Shown: piece by piece, positions 34,731 through 45,623 of the stretch
Layout: each line of letters starts with the position of its first letter
Numbering within the stretch: position 1 is the stretch's first letter
From: Lysinibacillus pakistanensis
GTDB lineage: Bacteria > Bacillota > Bacilli > Bacillales_A > Planococcaceae
Direction of reading: 5' to 3'
Length of the DNA: 64,000 nucleotides
Assembly (NCBI GenBank): GCA_001312325.1
Contig: BBDJ01000018.1
Location: 1 to 64,000 of the forward strand
Translations under genes and position numbers: made by a program
Notes under the pieces: model-generated
What the model was told of the DNA's origin: nothing
The model's database searches: none
What the model saw: only the letters and a program-made list of their open reading frames with translations

Positions 34731-34986
34731 TTCATTCAGCAAATGTTTTTTTATATCGAAAGCGTTGCAGCAGCGGCAGATACAGCAGACTCCCACCTCT
34801 ATAGGTGATGAGATAAATGCGATTTTGGTTTCTTTTCAGTGGGTGTCCAAACACCTACTGAATGAAGATAAAGCCTCGGGCGGATGTCACGGATTGTTTA
34901 TCTGTGCGAAAGCGAAGCGACAGCAACAAATGTTTTCTGTAGCGAAAGCAAAGCGGCAGCTACAATTACGCCAAGGCGAAATTGAT
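34731..34986. repeat. dispersed intergenic repeat, copy 2
   Basis: Longest copy of the repeat family. It contains a small hairpin GGTGTCCAAACACC, the blocks ACTCCCACCTCTATAGGTG and CTGTGCGAAAGCGAAGCGAC, and two near-identical internal units of the form (A)GCGAAAGCnAAGCGnCAGC (about 34907-34924 and 34943-34960). Copy 1 is its inverse at 19.3 kb; copy 3 at 37.8 kb is partial. An open frame at 34711-35088 covers it but has no coding features. Confidence 0.78.
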
Positions 34987-35887
34987 TTAGTGAATATCCT
35001 TTTTCTTAAAGCGTCCACCTTTAACCTCTGCTATATTACCAATTGCAAGGAATGCATTATCATCAATTTCAGCAACAATCGATTTTAGCTTCGACTCCTC
35101 TAATCGTGTAATAACAGTAAAAATAACCTTTTTATCGTTACCTGTATAAGCTCCCTCACCATGAAGGAAGGTTACACCTCGACCGAGCCGATCCATTATG
35201 GTTTGACCGATTTCATCTATTTCATCACTAATAATGTATACTGATTTTGATTCCTCCATCCCTTGAATAACAATGTCAATCATTTTATAGGCAATATAAT
35301 AGGCTAGGATAGAGTACATAGCTTGTTCCCAGGTGAAGACAAAGCCTGCTACCGTAAAGATAAGGATATTGAAGAACATAATAATTTCACCCACAGAAAA
35401 GGGTGTTTTTCGATTAAATAAAATGGCTAAAATTTCGGTACCATCTAACGATCCACCATACCTTATAACAATGCCGACGCCAATTCCCAAAATCATGCCA
35501 CCAAAAACGGTCGCTAATAAAGTATCCTGTGTAAATGGTTGTAGATTATGTAATAAGATTGTTGTTACTGATAGTACGGTAATACCTAGGCCTGTAGAAA
35601 GTGCAAAGGTTTTACCAATTTGCTTATAGCCTAAAAAGATAAAGGGTAAGTTTAAAATGAAGATAAATATACCAAGAGGTAACTTTAATAAATGTGAAGT
35701 GATGATAGAAACACCTACGATTCCACCATCCATAATGTGGTTTGGTACTAAAAATAACTCTAATCCTAGTGCCATTATTATTGCACCTATTGCCACCATA
35801 ATGCTCCTTATGACAATTCTACGAGCTCTATTTTTTTTGTGGCTTGGCCAATCTAGGCGTTATTTCAGAGGTCTGTGAATCACTCAA
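34987..35887 (-). CDS. YitT family membrane protein with DUF2179 domain (frame-broken)
   Basis: Restored length is 299 residues. A hydrophilic N-terminus precedes about five membrane helices (starting MVAIGAIIMALGLELFLVP), with the family segment GIVGVSIITSHLL and GIVIRYGGSLDGTEILAI. A cytoplasmic DUF2179 domain follows, with GRGVTFLHGEGAYTGNDKKVIF. The restored N-terminus requires removing one base from the T8 run at 35831-35838. It then starts at TTG 35887 behind TGGAG. The function is not established for the family. Confidence 0.85.
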
Positions 35888-36202
35888 TGTAATCGCTCCA
35901 ATCAAGTAGTATATCCTTCTTCTCTATTTTATCGGAATATTAAAAAAAGTAAAAAGAAATAAGTTTTACTCTCATAAAAAAATATATGACTAGTATTGTA
36001 AGAATATCAACCGAAAAATACATAAAATTACAATTATAATAGATAAAAGTTATGTAACAATTAGTCGAAAAATAATACATTTATATTACAAAAGTATGAA
36101 AATATTCAATCCCTTTACCCTTTATGGTACAGTATAGTGGTGCAAAATTATTTTGTGGGTAATTAATCCTACGATAGCATAAAGTTGGAAGGGGCTTTAT
36201 TG
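35888..36202. other. intergenic region between yitT and the M23 peptidase gene
   Basis: 315 AT-rich bases between divergent genes. No gene was recognised. It must hold promoters for both sides; a candidate rightward -10 (TACAGTATAGT, about 36128-36138) is visible, but I cannot assign a convincing pair. Confidence 0.4.
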
Positions 36203-37669
36203 ATGAGTTCGTCTTGGTATAAAAAAGAAGAAAACAATAGATTCACTTACAATCTATCTTCATTCAAAAAAAATGTCTATTATAGCTATTTTAATGACAA
36301 GTTTAACCGTTAATACTGGTTTTGCAAAAGAAAATCATAAAGAAGATTTAAATAAAATTTTTCATATTTATATAGGTAATCAATATATTGGGGCAGTATC
36401 TAATGAGAAGGCTGTTCAGGAAATTATCAAATCGAAAGAAAGAGAAGTTGGTCAACAGTATAAAGAATTGTCCATTGATGCTAGTGCGTCTGTTAAAATT
36501 ATCCCAGAGCAGGTGTTTAGTAATGAAACTAAAGACGCTGAAATATTAGCTAAATTAGAGCAATCCTTGATAGCTAAGTCTCAAGCCTTTACATTATTTG
36601 TAGATAATAAGCCCCTAGTATCCTTAAAAGATGCAAAAGCTTATGAAGATACTATACGTTTACTAAAATTACAGTATGTTTCACAGCAAGAGATAAACAG
36701 TTTACATACTAAACAGCAATCAACGAATCAATTATCGCCATTAAAATCTGGCGAAACTCGTCTGCTAGATGTTTCCTTTAAACAAGGAGTTTCAGGTGTT
36801 ACACAAAATGTTTCTCCAAGTACTATTGTAACGCCTGAGAAAGCTGTAGAATATTTAATGACAGGCTCTTTAAAGCAGGAAACCTATAAAATTCAATCAG
36901 GTGATGTTCTAGGCTCAGTTGCTCAAAGGCATAACCTAACGACAGCTGAGTTACTAGCCTTAAATCCGGGTATTACTGTAGATACTGTTCTACAAATTGG
37001 ACAGGCATTGAATGTAACGGTTGCTAAACCATTTGTTACTCTTGAAGTCAAACAAGAGAAAAAAAGTTATAGATACAATACCTTTTAAGAAAATAGTTGA
37101 AAAAGACCCAAACATGTATAAAGGTGAAAAGGTAGTGAAGCAGCAGGGCACTGATGGTAAAAAAAGAAATATCTTATCTATTAACTTCTGAGAATGGAAC
37201 GCGAACATCTAAAGTGGCGTTAGAAGAGCAGATTATACAGCAACCAGTAGATGAGATTGAGGTTGTTGGTACGAAGGTCATTTCTTCTCGCGGGACAGGT
37301 GAATTTACTTGGCCTACTGTAGGAGGCTATATTTCAAGTCAAATGGGTCAACGATGGGGAACTGTCCATCGTGGTATTGATATTGCCCGACCAAGTAATT
37401 ATAATATCTTAGCTTCTGATAATGGCGTTGTAGTTGCAGCAGGTAACTCAGGAAGTTATGGTAATCGAATTGTTATCAATCATAATAATGGTTATACAAC
37501 ACTATATGGACATTTATCTTCAATCAATGTTGAAGTTGGACAAGTAGTGGAAAAAGGTTCTGTGATCGGCATTATGGGATCTACTGGAAATTCTACAGGT
37601 ACACATCTGCATTTTGAAGTTGAAAAGGATGGTTCATTAGTCAATCCTTTATCATATGTAGGACGTTAA
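36203..37669 (+). CDS. LysM-G5-M23 cell-wall metallopeptidase (frame-broken)
   Basis: Secreted peptidoglycan hydrolase of 487 residues after restoration. It has a membrane-crossing signal near residues 22-43, a roughly 180-residue middle region, and a LysM domain (YKIQSGDVLGSVAQRHNLTTAELLALNPGI in two parts). A G5-like domain contains KGEKVVKQQGTDGKKE, and the C-terminal M23 endopeptidase has zinc ligands in HRGIDIA and THLHFEV. Extra bases in the runs at 36266-36273, 37059-37065 and 37159-37165 break it. ATG 36203 has GGAAGGGG at eight bases. It precedes the walRK operon, whose regulon in B. subtilis includes such hydrolases; that link is inference from position. Confidence 0.9.
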
Positions 37670-37685
37670 TTTTTTTCGAATAATA

Positions 37686-37715
37686 GGCAGTCCAAATAAA
37701 TGGACTGTCTTTTTG
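37686..37715 (+). terminator. intrinsic terminator after the M23 peptidase gene
   Basis: GGCAGTCCA / TGGACTGTC stem with a six-base loop followed by TTTTT. Confidence 0.88.
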
Positions 37716-37767
37716 TATATTTCTTCTCTATTATTTCCCGAGAAATATTTGTCGAAATTCGTTTATC

Positions 37768-38012
37768 TTCATTTTGTAAATGTTTTTTTGTATCAAAAGC
37801 AAAAGCGGCAGCTACAATTACGACAAGACGAAATTGATTTTAATAGTTAATAATTGTCATTGAATTTAGATTAATGCATTGAAGCTAAAAGCATGATAGA
37901 GTTAAGAGTAGTGAATTTAACTTCCTTCAGTTTTTTTTGTGACGAATGTCAAGCATCGAACATAGAAATCTAATAGATAGTAGTGGGTGTCTAAACATCT
38001 ACTGAAAAAATA
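37768..38012. repeat. dispersed intergenic repeat, copy 3 (partial)
   Basis: Starts with a stretch matching the beginning of copy 2 (TTCATT...AAATGTTTTTTT.TAT), then AAAGCGGCAGCTACAATTACG and AAGGCGAAATTG-like AAGACGAAATTG. A block GTGGGTGTCTAAACATCTAC near 37984-38003 echoes the hairpin block of copy 2. The order of blocks is rearranged and the middle is lost. It occupies most of the 467-base gap before walR, which otherwise shows no gene. Confidence 0.6.
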
Positions 38013-38136
38013 GAATAAGAAGTGAAAATCTAGAATTGACTAACTACAGCTTCTGATGAGTGACACAAATTTCAGATAAAAAATTAAAATACACATTTGT
38101 TTTAAGAATATATAAATAGCGAAAGGGAGAAAATGT

Positions 38137-38852
38137 ATGGATAAAACAATTTTAGTTGTTGATGATGAAAAACCAATCGCAGATATTTTACAGTTTAATT
38201 TAATAAAGGAAGGCTATAAGGTTATTTGTGCTTATGATGGTGATGAAGCTCTAGCGAAGGTTGAGGAAGAGCAGCCAGATTTAATGCTTTTAGATATAAT
38301 GCTGCCAAAGCGTGATGGTATGGAGGTTTGTAGGGAAGTCCGAAAAAAAATATGATTTTCCGATTATTATGCTAACAGCAAAAGGCTCTGAGATTGATAA
38401 AGTATTAGGCTTAGAAATGGGTGCTGATGATTATGTAACAAAGCCTTTTAGTACGCGCGAATTGATTGCACGTGTCAAAGCCAATATGCGTCGTTTACAG
38501 GTGGTTGCTCCTGCTGCTGAGGAGGTTACAGAAGAGTCGAATGAGATTGTTGTAGGCTCGCTTGTCATTCAACCTGATGCTTATTTAGTATTAAAACGGG
38601 ATGAAGCCATTGAGCTTACACATCGTGAATTTGAGCTATTACATTATTTGGGGAAACATATTGGTCAAGTCATGACACGTGAGCATTTATTGCAAACTGT
38701 ATGGGGCTATGATTATTTCGGTGATGTTCGAACAGTTGATGTAACGATTCGTCGTTTACGTGAAAAAAATAGAGGATAATCCTAGTCACCCAGCTTGGAT
38801 TGTAACACGTCGTGGAGTAGGTTATTATTTGCGAAATCCTGAGCAGGAGTAA
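38137..38852 (+). CDS. walR: response regulator WalR (YycF), frame-broken
   Basis: OmpR-family regulator of wall metabolism, usually essential in Bacillales. The receiver domain has the phosphorylated Asp in [16 protein letters not shown] and the switch Lys in [13 protein letters not shown]. The winged-helix DNA-binding domain has [26 protein letters not shown] and RRGVGYYLR. Restored length is 237 residues. Extra bases lie in the runs at 38343-38350 and 38763-38769. First gene of walR-walK-yycH-yycI-yycJ. Confidence 0.97.
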
Positions 38853-38857
38853 ATGGT

Positions 38858-40726
38858 ATGCAAAAAGTTAGCTTCTTTAAATCGATTCATGTCAAGCTAG
38901 TGCTTATTTACATTTTGTTAATATTGCTTGCTTTGCAAATAATAGGTATATATTTTGCACGTGAGTTGGAGGAAAATTTAAAAAAACAATTTTCGAGAGT
39001 CCATTTTCCAACGTGTTGATTTAATGCAATACAGCATTCGTGAGGAAATTTTAAAGGAACGCGATGAAAGTATGCCAACACTTGAAGAAAGTCTGAAAAC
39101 GATTGTGATGGAGTTTTCTACAGGGCTGAAGGATGTTTCTTATGGAGATATATTAGAGATTCGTGTTATTGACAATCGACAGCGGATACGTGCAACATCT
39201 GAGTTAGAAAATCAAAATCTGATTGGACAGCGCTCAAATACGGATCTTGTCCGCCGTGCATTGTCAGCAGAGACATTATTTGAAAATATCAAACTTGATA
39301 ATAAAACGAGAAATCGAATTTGGGTGTTAGCGACACCCATTCGAAATGGTGCAGGTACGGATGATGAAGTTATAGGGGTTCTTTATATTGAAGCTAATAT
39401 TGAATCCGTTTTTGGACAAGTGAATGACATTAACCGTATTTTCCTTGGTGGAACTGCTGTGTCCTTGGTGATTACTATCTTTTTAGGAATTTTAGTAGCA
39501 CGAACAATAACACAGCCTATTGCAGATATGCGTAAACAGGCACAGGCGATGGCAAAAGGAAATTATTCAAGAAAAGTACGTGTTTATGGAACAGATGAAA
39601 TAGGACAGCTTGCTATAACATTTAATCATTTGACAAATCGCTTGCAGGAAGCCCAATCTACTACAGATGCAGAGAGACGAAAGCTTGATTCGGTCCTTAG
39701 TAATATGACAGATGGTGTTATTGCGACAGATCGAAAAGGACGCATCATCCTTATTAATGATCCTGCACTAGAGCTCTTACATATTTCTAGGGATATTACA
39801 TTAGGCCGCCCAATTGCGTCTGTCTTAGGAATTGATCAAGAGTATAGCTTTGAGGATTTAATACACATGAATGATGCATTGAATTTAAATTTTAGTATAA
39901 CTGACGCACCCTATATTTTGCGTGCGAATTTCTCGGTCATTCAAAAAGAAACAGGTTTTATCAATGGTTTAATTACTGTACTGCACGATATTACAGAGCA
40001 GGAAAAAAATTGAAATGGATCGTCGGGAATTTGTATCCAATGTATCACATGAGTTACGCACTCCATTAACAACGATGCGCAGCTATTTAGAGGCATTGGC
40101 GGATGGTGCCTGGAAAGATGAGAATATAGCTCCAACTTTTTTTGAATGTTACACAAACAGAAACAGAACGAATGATTCGCTTAGTTAATGACTTGTTGCA
40201 GTTATCCCGCATGGATAGTGCGGATTATGAATTGAATAAGGATATTGTTCTTTTCAATTCATTCTTTAATCGTATTATTGATCGCTTTGAAATGTCAAAG
40301 TCTGACAAGGTAACGTTCCAACGTTTATTCCCAGAAGCATCTTATTATGTGGAAATTGATACAGATAAAGTGACACAGGTAATTGATAATATCATTTCTA
40401 ATGCAATAAAGTATTCTCCAGATGGTGGAAATGTCCGATTTGGTTTTACTGTGCAAGGTGAGATGTTGAAGGTTATGATTTCTGATGATGGTATGGGCAT
40501 TCCTAAGGAAAATGTAGGACGCATTTTCGACCGTTTTTATCGTGTGGACCGCGCACGTGCTCGTTCTATGGGCGGAACAGGTCTAGGACTAGCTATTGCC
40601 AGGGAAATGATTGAAGCGCATGGAGGGAAAATCTGGGCTGAAAGTGAGGAAGGTCAAGGTACAACCATATTCTTCACATTACCATATGATTTAGATGATT
40701 TTGACGAGGCAGGTGAGTGGGCATGA
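38858..40726 (+). CDS. walK: sensor histidine kinase WalK (YycG), frame-broken
   Basis: Partner of WalR. Restored length is 621 residues: TM1 about 13-32, an extracellular Cache-like sensor about 35-190, TM2 about 192-214, HAMP, and a PAS domain ([21 protein letters not shown]). HisKA carries the phosphorylated His in [11 protein letters not shown], and HATPase_c has N, G1 and G2 boxes ([30 protein letters not shown]). Breaks: extra base in the runs at 38980-38986, 40003-40009 and 40137-40143. It starts six bases after walR, and its stop overlaps yycH (ATGA). Confidence 0.96.
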
Positions 40727-42046
40727 AATACATAGAGCCAGTTAAATCAGTTGTATTATTTCTACTCGTCATGTTGAGTGTCATTTTAACCTTTATCATT
40801 TGGACATATACACCAGATTATAAAATTATTGAACAAACTGAGGGAAAAGAAATCCTAATTGGATCTCAGAAAAGGATGGAGGATATCATTCGTCCCTATA
40901 AGGCAATTTATCGTTTTGATGAGGAGTTCACAGGAACGGCATCCAATGGCGCGATGAAGGATATTATGAAAGCTTTTCAGGGCTGGAATGTTCTTGATTT
41001 AGTGCCAATCAATAATAATCTTACTGCGAATTATGTAAATGAAATGATTCGTACGAATAATCGAATGACCATCTTTTTTTACAGGTGAAATACCTTACTC
41101 TGCCTTTAGTTCTATTTTCCAGTTTGCTGATAAGGAAATACCTGAAACAACCTTTAATCGTATGATTATTGATTGGACGAATTATGGCAACAAAGATTTA
41201 CAGATCTTTTTCATTAGTAGTAATAATAAGACTTTAATGCGCTCTCATGTAAGCCTGCAAAATACCAATCCATTTATAAGGGATGTTATTGAGCCGGCGA
41301 AAACATATAGTGCTTTTAAAGAAATTGAGCGTGATGGCTTTACCTCACTTTATATGCCTAATGATAAAATTGAATCTACCAAATATATGTATACGTTTAT
41401 AGAGGAGCCACTTGAATCTTTTAAAAACGTGTTATTTCCAAATCCAAATATTGTTCAGCGTAGTATTGAAAGTGCAATCACTGAAAAATATCAAGATGGC
41501 AAATCACGAATGACTGTTGATTCAAATTTAAAATCTTTAACCTATGTATATCCAGCTGTAGAAAGTAGTGCCATCATAGAGCCATCTAAGCTCTTGAAGG
41601 ATAGCTTTGAATTTATCAACGAGCATGGTGGATTTACAGCTGATTATCGCTATGTATCGAAAAATACTAATAAAAATCAGTTAGAGTATCAGCAATATTT
41701 ACAGGGGTTACCAGTTTATAGTGATCAAGTTATCAGCAAGATTACGACTGCGTGGGGGGATAATCTTATATTTCGCTACAAACGCCCTTATTATTCCTTA
41801 GTTTTCGATATTCCAACTGAGAAGGAGATAAAAGAGCTGTCTTCAGGTGTGGAGATTGTGGAAAAGATTCAGCAACTTAATAATTTTGTGCTGTCAGATA
41901 TAGATGATATCGTGGTGGGGTATTATTTAAAACAAGATTCAACTAGCATAATGACATTAGAGCCATGCTGGTTTGTAGTTCATAACGGTATAGCGACAAA
42001 ACTGACGCCTGAATTATTAGGAGGTGTCGTAAATGGATTGGAATAG
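40723..42046 (+). CDS. yycH: WalK regulator YycH (frame-broken)
   Basis: Membrane-anchored extracytoplasmic protein that, with YycI, modulates WalK through membrane-helix contacts in B. subtilis (established knowledge). It has a single N-terminal membrane helix (about residues 8-28) and a long extracellular part with the conserved tail ...YYLKQDSTSIMTLEPCWFV. Restored length is 440 residues; one extra base in the run at 41074-41080. I chose ATG 40723 within the walK stop; GTG 40717 is an alternative. The stop lies inside the yycI start region. Confidence 0.94.
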
Positions 42047-42858
42047 AACAAAATCTATTTTCATCATCGTTTTTTTTAATACTGGATATCTTCTTGTATT
42101 CGTTATATTTAAAACGTTATAATGAAGCGCAGAGCGTAGAAATACCTGGTGAAAGAACAATAGAAACCCGTTTAAAGGATGATAAAATTACGTATGGTGC
42201 ATTGCCTAGCAATGAATCAGCAACTTATATTACGGGCAAAGTGCATAAGTTTACGGGTAGTGATTTCCCCGATAAAAATCAGCAAGCTAATATTAATGGA
42301 ACACTTGCTCATGTTGTCTTTATAAATCCTGTGAAGTTACGAAATATTAATGATAATACAAGCTTTACTGAGTTTCTCCATACCAATGTTAAAGAGGGAG
42401 ATTCCTATGCATTATGGAAGGTAGATCGTGAGGAGCGAGTCGCAATCTTCTTTCAGAAGAAAAATAATCAAATGTTCTATTACAATGAGAGTGCCTCATT
42501 AAAAATAAAATGGAATATGGACGACGAAGTTATTATGTATGAGCAGACCATGATTGATAATATTGAGGAAATAGAACAACAAGAAACAGTTATCCCACCA
42601 CTTCAAATTATCCAAACATTGTATGCAAAAGGACTATTAAAGGCAGAATCACGTATTACTCATATAAAACTGGGCTATTCAACCTTTAGTAATTTAACAC
42701 AAACACAAACACAAGTGTTGATACCAACATGGGAAGTACAAGTAAAATTAGCAGACGGTGAGTCAGAAGAGTACTTTGTTGATGCGATGGAAGGAAAAAT
42801 TATTGATATTCAAGAGGACAAGCAAGAGGGAGAAGAGGAAGACTGGGGAGTTGAATAA
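42033..42858 (+). CDS. yycI: WalK regulator YycI (frame-broken)
   Basis: Starts [22 protein letters not shown], the typical YycI N-terminus with one membrane helix, followed by an extracellular beta-rich domain. Restored length is 274 residues with a Glu-rich tail; the run at 42070-42077 has one T too many. It overlaps yycH by 14 bases and yycJ by one base, showing tight coupling. Confidence 0.93.
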
Positions 42859-43645
42859 TGCGATTTAGTGTTTTAGCAAGTGGCAGTACAGGCAATTCGA
42901 TATATGTAGAGAATGATGAACATGCATTTATTGTCGATGCAGGGCTAAGTGGAAAAAGGATGGAGCAACTATTTGCGAAAATCGACCGTAATATGAAACA
43001 GCTGAGTGGCATCTTCGTGACACATGAACATAGTGACCATATTAAGGGAATTGGTGTATTGGCACGAAAATATAATGTACCTGTTTATGCAAATGCCAAG
43101 ACATGGCAGGCAATGGACGGGCTTGTTGGTGATATTCCCCTAGAGCAACGTTTTGAGTTTGAAATGGATACAGTAAAGCACTTTGGCTCAATAGCTATTG
43201 AATCCTTTGCTGTGTCACATGATGCAGCGGATCCAATGTTCTATACTTTTCATGAAATGGGCGCAAGCTTGTTGTTATTACGGATACAGGCTATGTTAGC
43301 GACCGTATGAAGGGTATTATTCGAGGGGCAGATTCCTTTGTATTTGAAAGCAACCATGATGTGAATATGCTACAAATGGGTCGTTATCCATGGTCGATAA
43401 AACGCCGTATTTTAAGTGATGTAGGGCATGTTTCAAATGAAGATGCAGCAGTAGCTATGAGTGAGGTCGTATTTGAAAAACCAACAAATATTTATTTATC
43501 GCATTTAAGTAAGGATAATAATATGAAAGAGCTTGCACGCATGAGCGTCACACAAACATTACAATCCTGCGGTATTATTGTAGGAGAGTATGTAAAGCTA
43601 TTTGATACGGATGCAGAGGAACCAACACAATTGGTAACAGTTTAA
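42858..43645 (+). CDS. yycJ: metallo-beta-lactamase-fold hydrolase YycJ (WalJ), frame-broken
   Basis: Cytoplasmic MBL-fold protein of the walRK operon, related to nucleases. It shows [20 protein letters not shown] (metal motif HxHxDH), a DTGYVSD segment across the frame break, ESNHD, and the later LSHLSKDNN. Restored length is 262 residues. A G is missing near 43271 (LVVITDTG reads LLLLRIQ). The start overlaps the yycI stop by one base. A strong terminator follows. Confidence 0.95.
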
Positions 43646-43666
43646 TATTATTGAAACTGTTTGAGA

Positions 43667-43714
43667 GGCTGTTTCATCGTAATTTTAAAAAAATACGATG
43701 AGGCAGCCATTTTT
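43667..43714 (+). terminator. intrinsic terminator of the walRK operon
   Basis: GGCTGTTTCATCGTA / TACGATGAGGCAGCC stem (one mismatch) with a 12-base loop, then ATTTTTAT. Confidence 0.9.
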
Positions 43715-43810
43715 ATGTCCATTTTATTTATTTTTCATCTAATTTTAATGTTTGAATCGTAATATTAGGGTAACAACTAACAAATAGTAATACATGAAAG
43801 GATGAGGAAG

Positions 43811-45109
43811 ATGAGCTATTTTCAAGATGATGATAAAAATCGTGATTTCCTAAATAATGATGAAATACAGAAATCACCTCTTCAAGAGCGACTTGAAAAA
43901 GAGGAGAGAGAAATACAAGAGAAGCGTCAAAAAAAGAAAGGTGGTGGCGGAGGTAAGGGCGGCTACTTCTTCAGTGGTCTTATTGGGGTCATCATAGGTG
44001 CTTTACTCGTGTGGCTCATGCTACCTGGGCTTGTTAACCAGATGCCTGGTACAACGACAAGCAATACAGGTAAAAATGAAACGACCATCAATCAAGTAGC
44101 AACGGAAGTGACAACGGATGTTACAAAAGCAGTAGATATGGCCTCGGGTGCAGTTGTAGGTATAACTAATATACAAGAGGTGACTAGCGGTGGATTCTGG
44201 AATCCGCCAACAACATCAACACAGCCTGCTGGAAGCGGTTCAGGTGTTATTTATAAGGTTCAGGGTGACAAGGCCTTTATCGTGACAAATAACCATGTTA
44301 TTCAAGGCGCTAAACAGCTAGAGGTAACAATGCCAGATGGAACGAAGGAAGAAGCGCAGTTAGTTGGTAGAGACGAATGGACAGACTTAGCGGTTATTTC
44401 AATCAGCTCTAAGGATGTTAAAACAGTTGCGAAATTTGGGAGCTCAGATGTCCTAAAACAGGGTGAAACAGTAATAGCAATCGGTAACCCACTTGGCTTA
44501 GAATTCTATGGTTCTGTAACGACAGGTGTTGTTTCTGGTAAGGATCGTTCTGTGCCGGTTGATTTAAATGGTGATGGAACAATTGATTGGCAGCAAGAGG
44601 TTCTACAAACAGACGCCGCTATCAACCCTGGTAATAGCGGAGGTGCACTAGTAAACCTTGCAGGTGAATTAGTCGGCATTAACTCCATGAAAATCTCTGA
44701 ATCATCTGTAGAAGGATTAGGCTTCTCAATTCCAATTAACTCAGCTATTCCAATTATTGAGGAATTAGAGAAAAACGGTGAAATGAAACGTCCAACAATG
44801 GGTATTCAATTAGCTGATTTAACGGATGTACCATCATTCTACCAGCAGCAAACATTAAAATTACCGAAAGATATTACGACAGGTGTTGTCATTACAGACG
44901 TTGTGAATAATTCACCAGCATCAAAAGCAGGCGTCCAACAATATGATGTCATTGTAGAAATGGATGGCAAAAAAATCGAAACAGCAATTGATTTACGTAA
45001 ACATCTATATAATGATAAAAAGATTGGTGATAAATTAACAATTAAAGTGTATCGTCAAGGTAAATTAGTGGAGCTATCACTAACTTTAACAAATAGTAAT
45101 TCATTGTAA
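43811..45109 (+). CDS. htrA: HtrA-type membrane serine protease
   Basis: 432 residues, intact. Cytoplasmic charged N-terminus, one membrane helix (about 48-70), trypsin-like protease domain with catalytic His in VTNNHVIQG, Asp in EWTDLAVISI and Ser in NPGNSGGALVN, and one PDZ domain (GVVITDVVNNSPASKAGVQ). This matches the HtrA/HtrC (YycK) protease that follows the walRK operon in Bacillales and handles misfolded exported proteins. I chose ATG 43811, nine bases after AAAGG; an in-frame ATG at 43802 overlaps that site. Confidence 0.95.
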   Translation: MSYFQDDDKNRDFLNNDEIQKSPLQERLEKEEREIQEKRQKKKGGGGGKGGYFFSGLIGVIIGALLVWLMLPGLVNQMPGTTTSNTGKNETTINQVATEVTTDVTKAVDMASGAVVGITNIQEVTSGGFWNPPTTSTQPAGSGSGVIYKVQGDKAFIVTNNHVIQGAKQLEVTMPDGTKEEAQLVGRDEWTDLAVISISSKDVKTVAKFGSSDVLKQGETVIAIGNPLGLEFYGSVTTGVVSGKDRSVPVDLNGDGTIDWQQEVLQTDAAINPGNSGGALVNLAGELVGINSMKISESSVEGLGFSIPINSAIPIIEELEKNGEMKRPTMGIQLADLTDVPSFYQQQTLKLPKDITTGVVITDVVNNSPASKAGVQQYDVIVEMDGKKIETAIDLRKHLYNDKKIGDKLTIKVYRQGKLVELSLTLTNSNSL

Positions 45110-45113
45110 ATAT

Positions 45114-45152
45114 AAATCAGTGAGGGATTAATAATCCTCACTGATTTTTTTG
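45114..45152 (+). terminator. intrinsic terminator after htrA
   Basis: AAATCAGTGAGG / CCTCACTGATTT hairpin followed by a T run. Confidence 0.92.
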
Positions 45153-45201
45153 TTGATAGAAAAAAAATTGACTAGTTTTTACAGAAGGATAGAGCAAATA
45201 T

Positions 45202-45620
45202 TGTGGATAACTAGAAAATTGTGAATAATATCTCTACCCATCAAAACAGCAAGAGAAAGCCTTTTCTTTCATACTTGCCAGTCCTTTGTTACAATAGATT
45301 GTGGATAACATAGACTGAAATGTGAATAAGTTTGTGGAAATTTCGGAAAACAAGGAGACATAAAGAAATGGAAAAATACAGTTGCGAAAACCATATAGAT
45401 CACGCTTTAGACATGTTTGTAGCGGAGCAAAAAGCATTCCCAATTATGGATAAAGTCGAAGATGAAAAAAAAGTTATCCACAAAATGTAGTTACTGTGAA
45501 CACCCAGCAGAATATATTGTATCAAGTAAATAACTTTACACAATATATAGGAATGATATGTGGATATGTTGATAACTTCTGTGGATAATTTGTTTGTAAA
45601 TGAATTGTAAAGGTGGATAA
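45202..45620. promoter_or_regulatory. DnaA-box cluster upstream of rlmH
   Basis: Exact TGTGGATAA/TTATCCACA 9-mers at 45202-45210, 45300-45308, 45474-45482 and 45580-45588. Near matches are at 45559-45567 and 45612-45620. They span the gaps on both sides of, and lie within, the small CxxH/CxxC gene. B. subtilis DnaA is known to bind upstream of yydA (rlmH), so this looks like a conserved off-origin cluster; its effect is inferred. Confidence 0.8.
45368..45533 (+). CDS. small CxxH/CxxC zinc-binding-type protein (frame-broken)
   Basis: Restored length is 54 residues: MEKYSCENHIDHALDMFVAE near the start carries CxxH (CENH), and CSYCEH near the end carries CxxC, together a plausible metal site. 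One A too many in the run at 45465-45472 hides the second motif. Proteins of this type regularly lie between htrA and rlmH in Bacillales; the function is unknown. ATG 45368 is preceded by AAGGAG at about eleven bases. Confidence 0.85.
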
Positions 45621-45623
45621 CGT

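Noticed and set aside
34711..35088. Plus-strand open frame of 125 residues after purA
   Set aside because: It is made of the purA terminator, repeat copy 2 and the antisense of the yitT gene, with no protein-like conservation.
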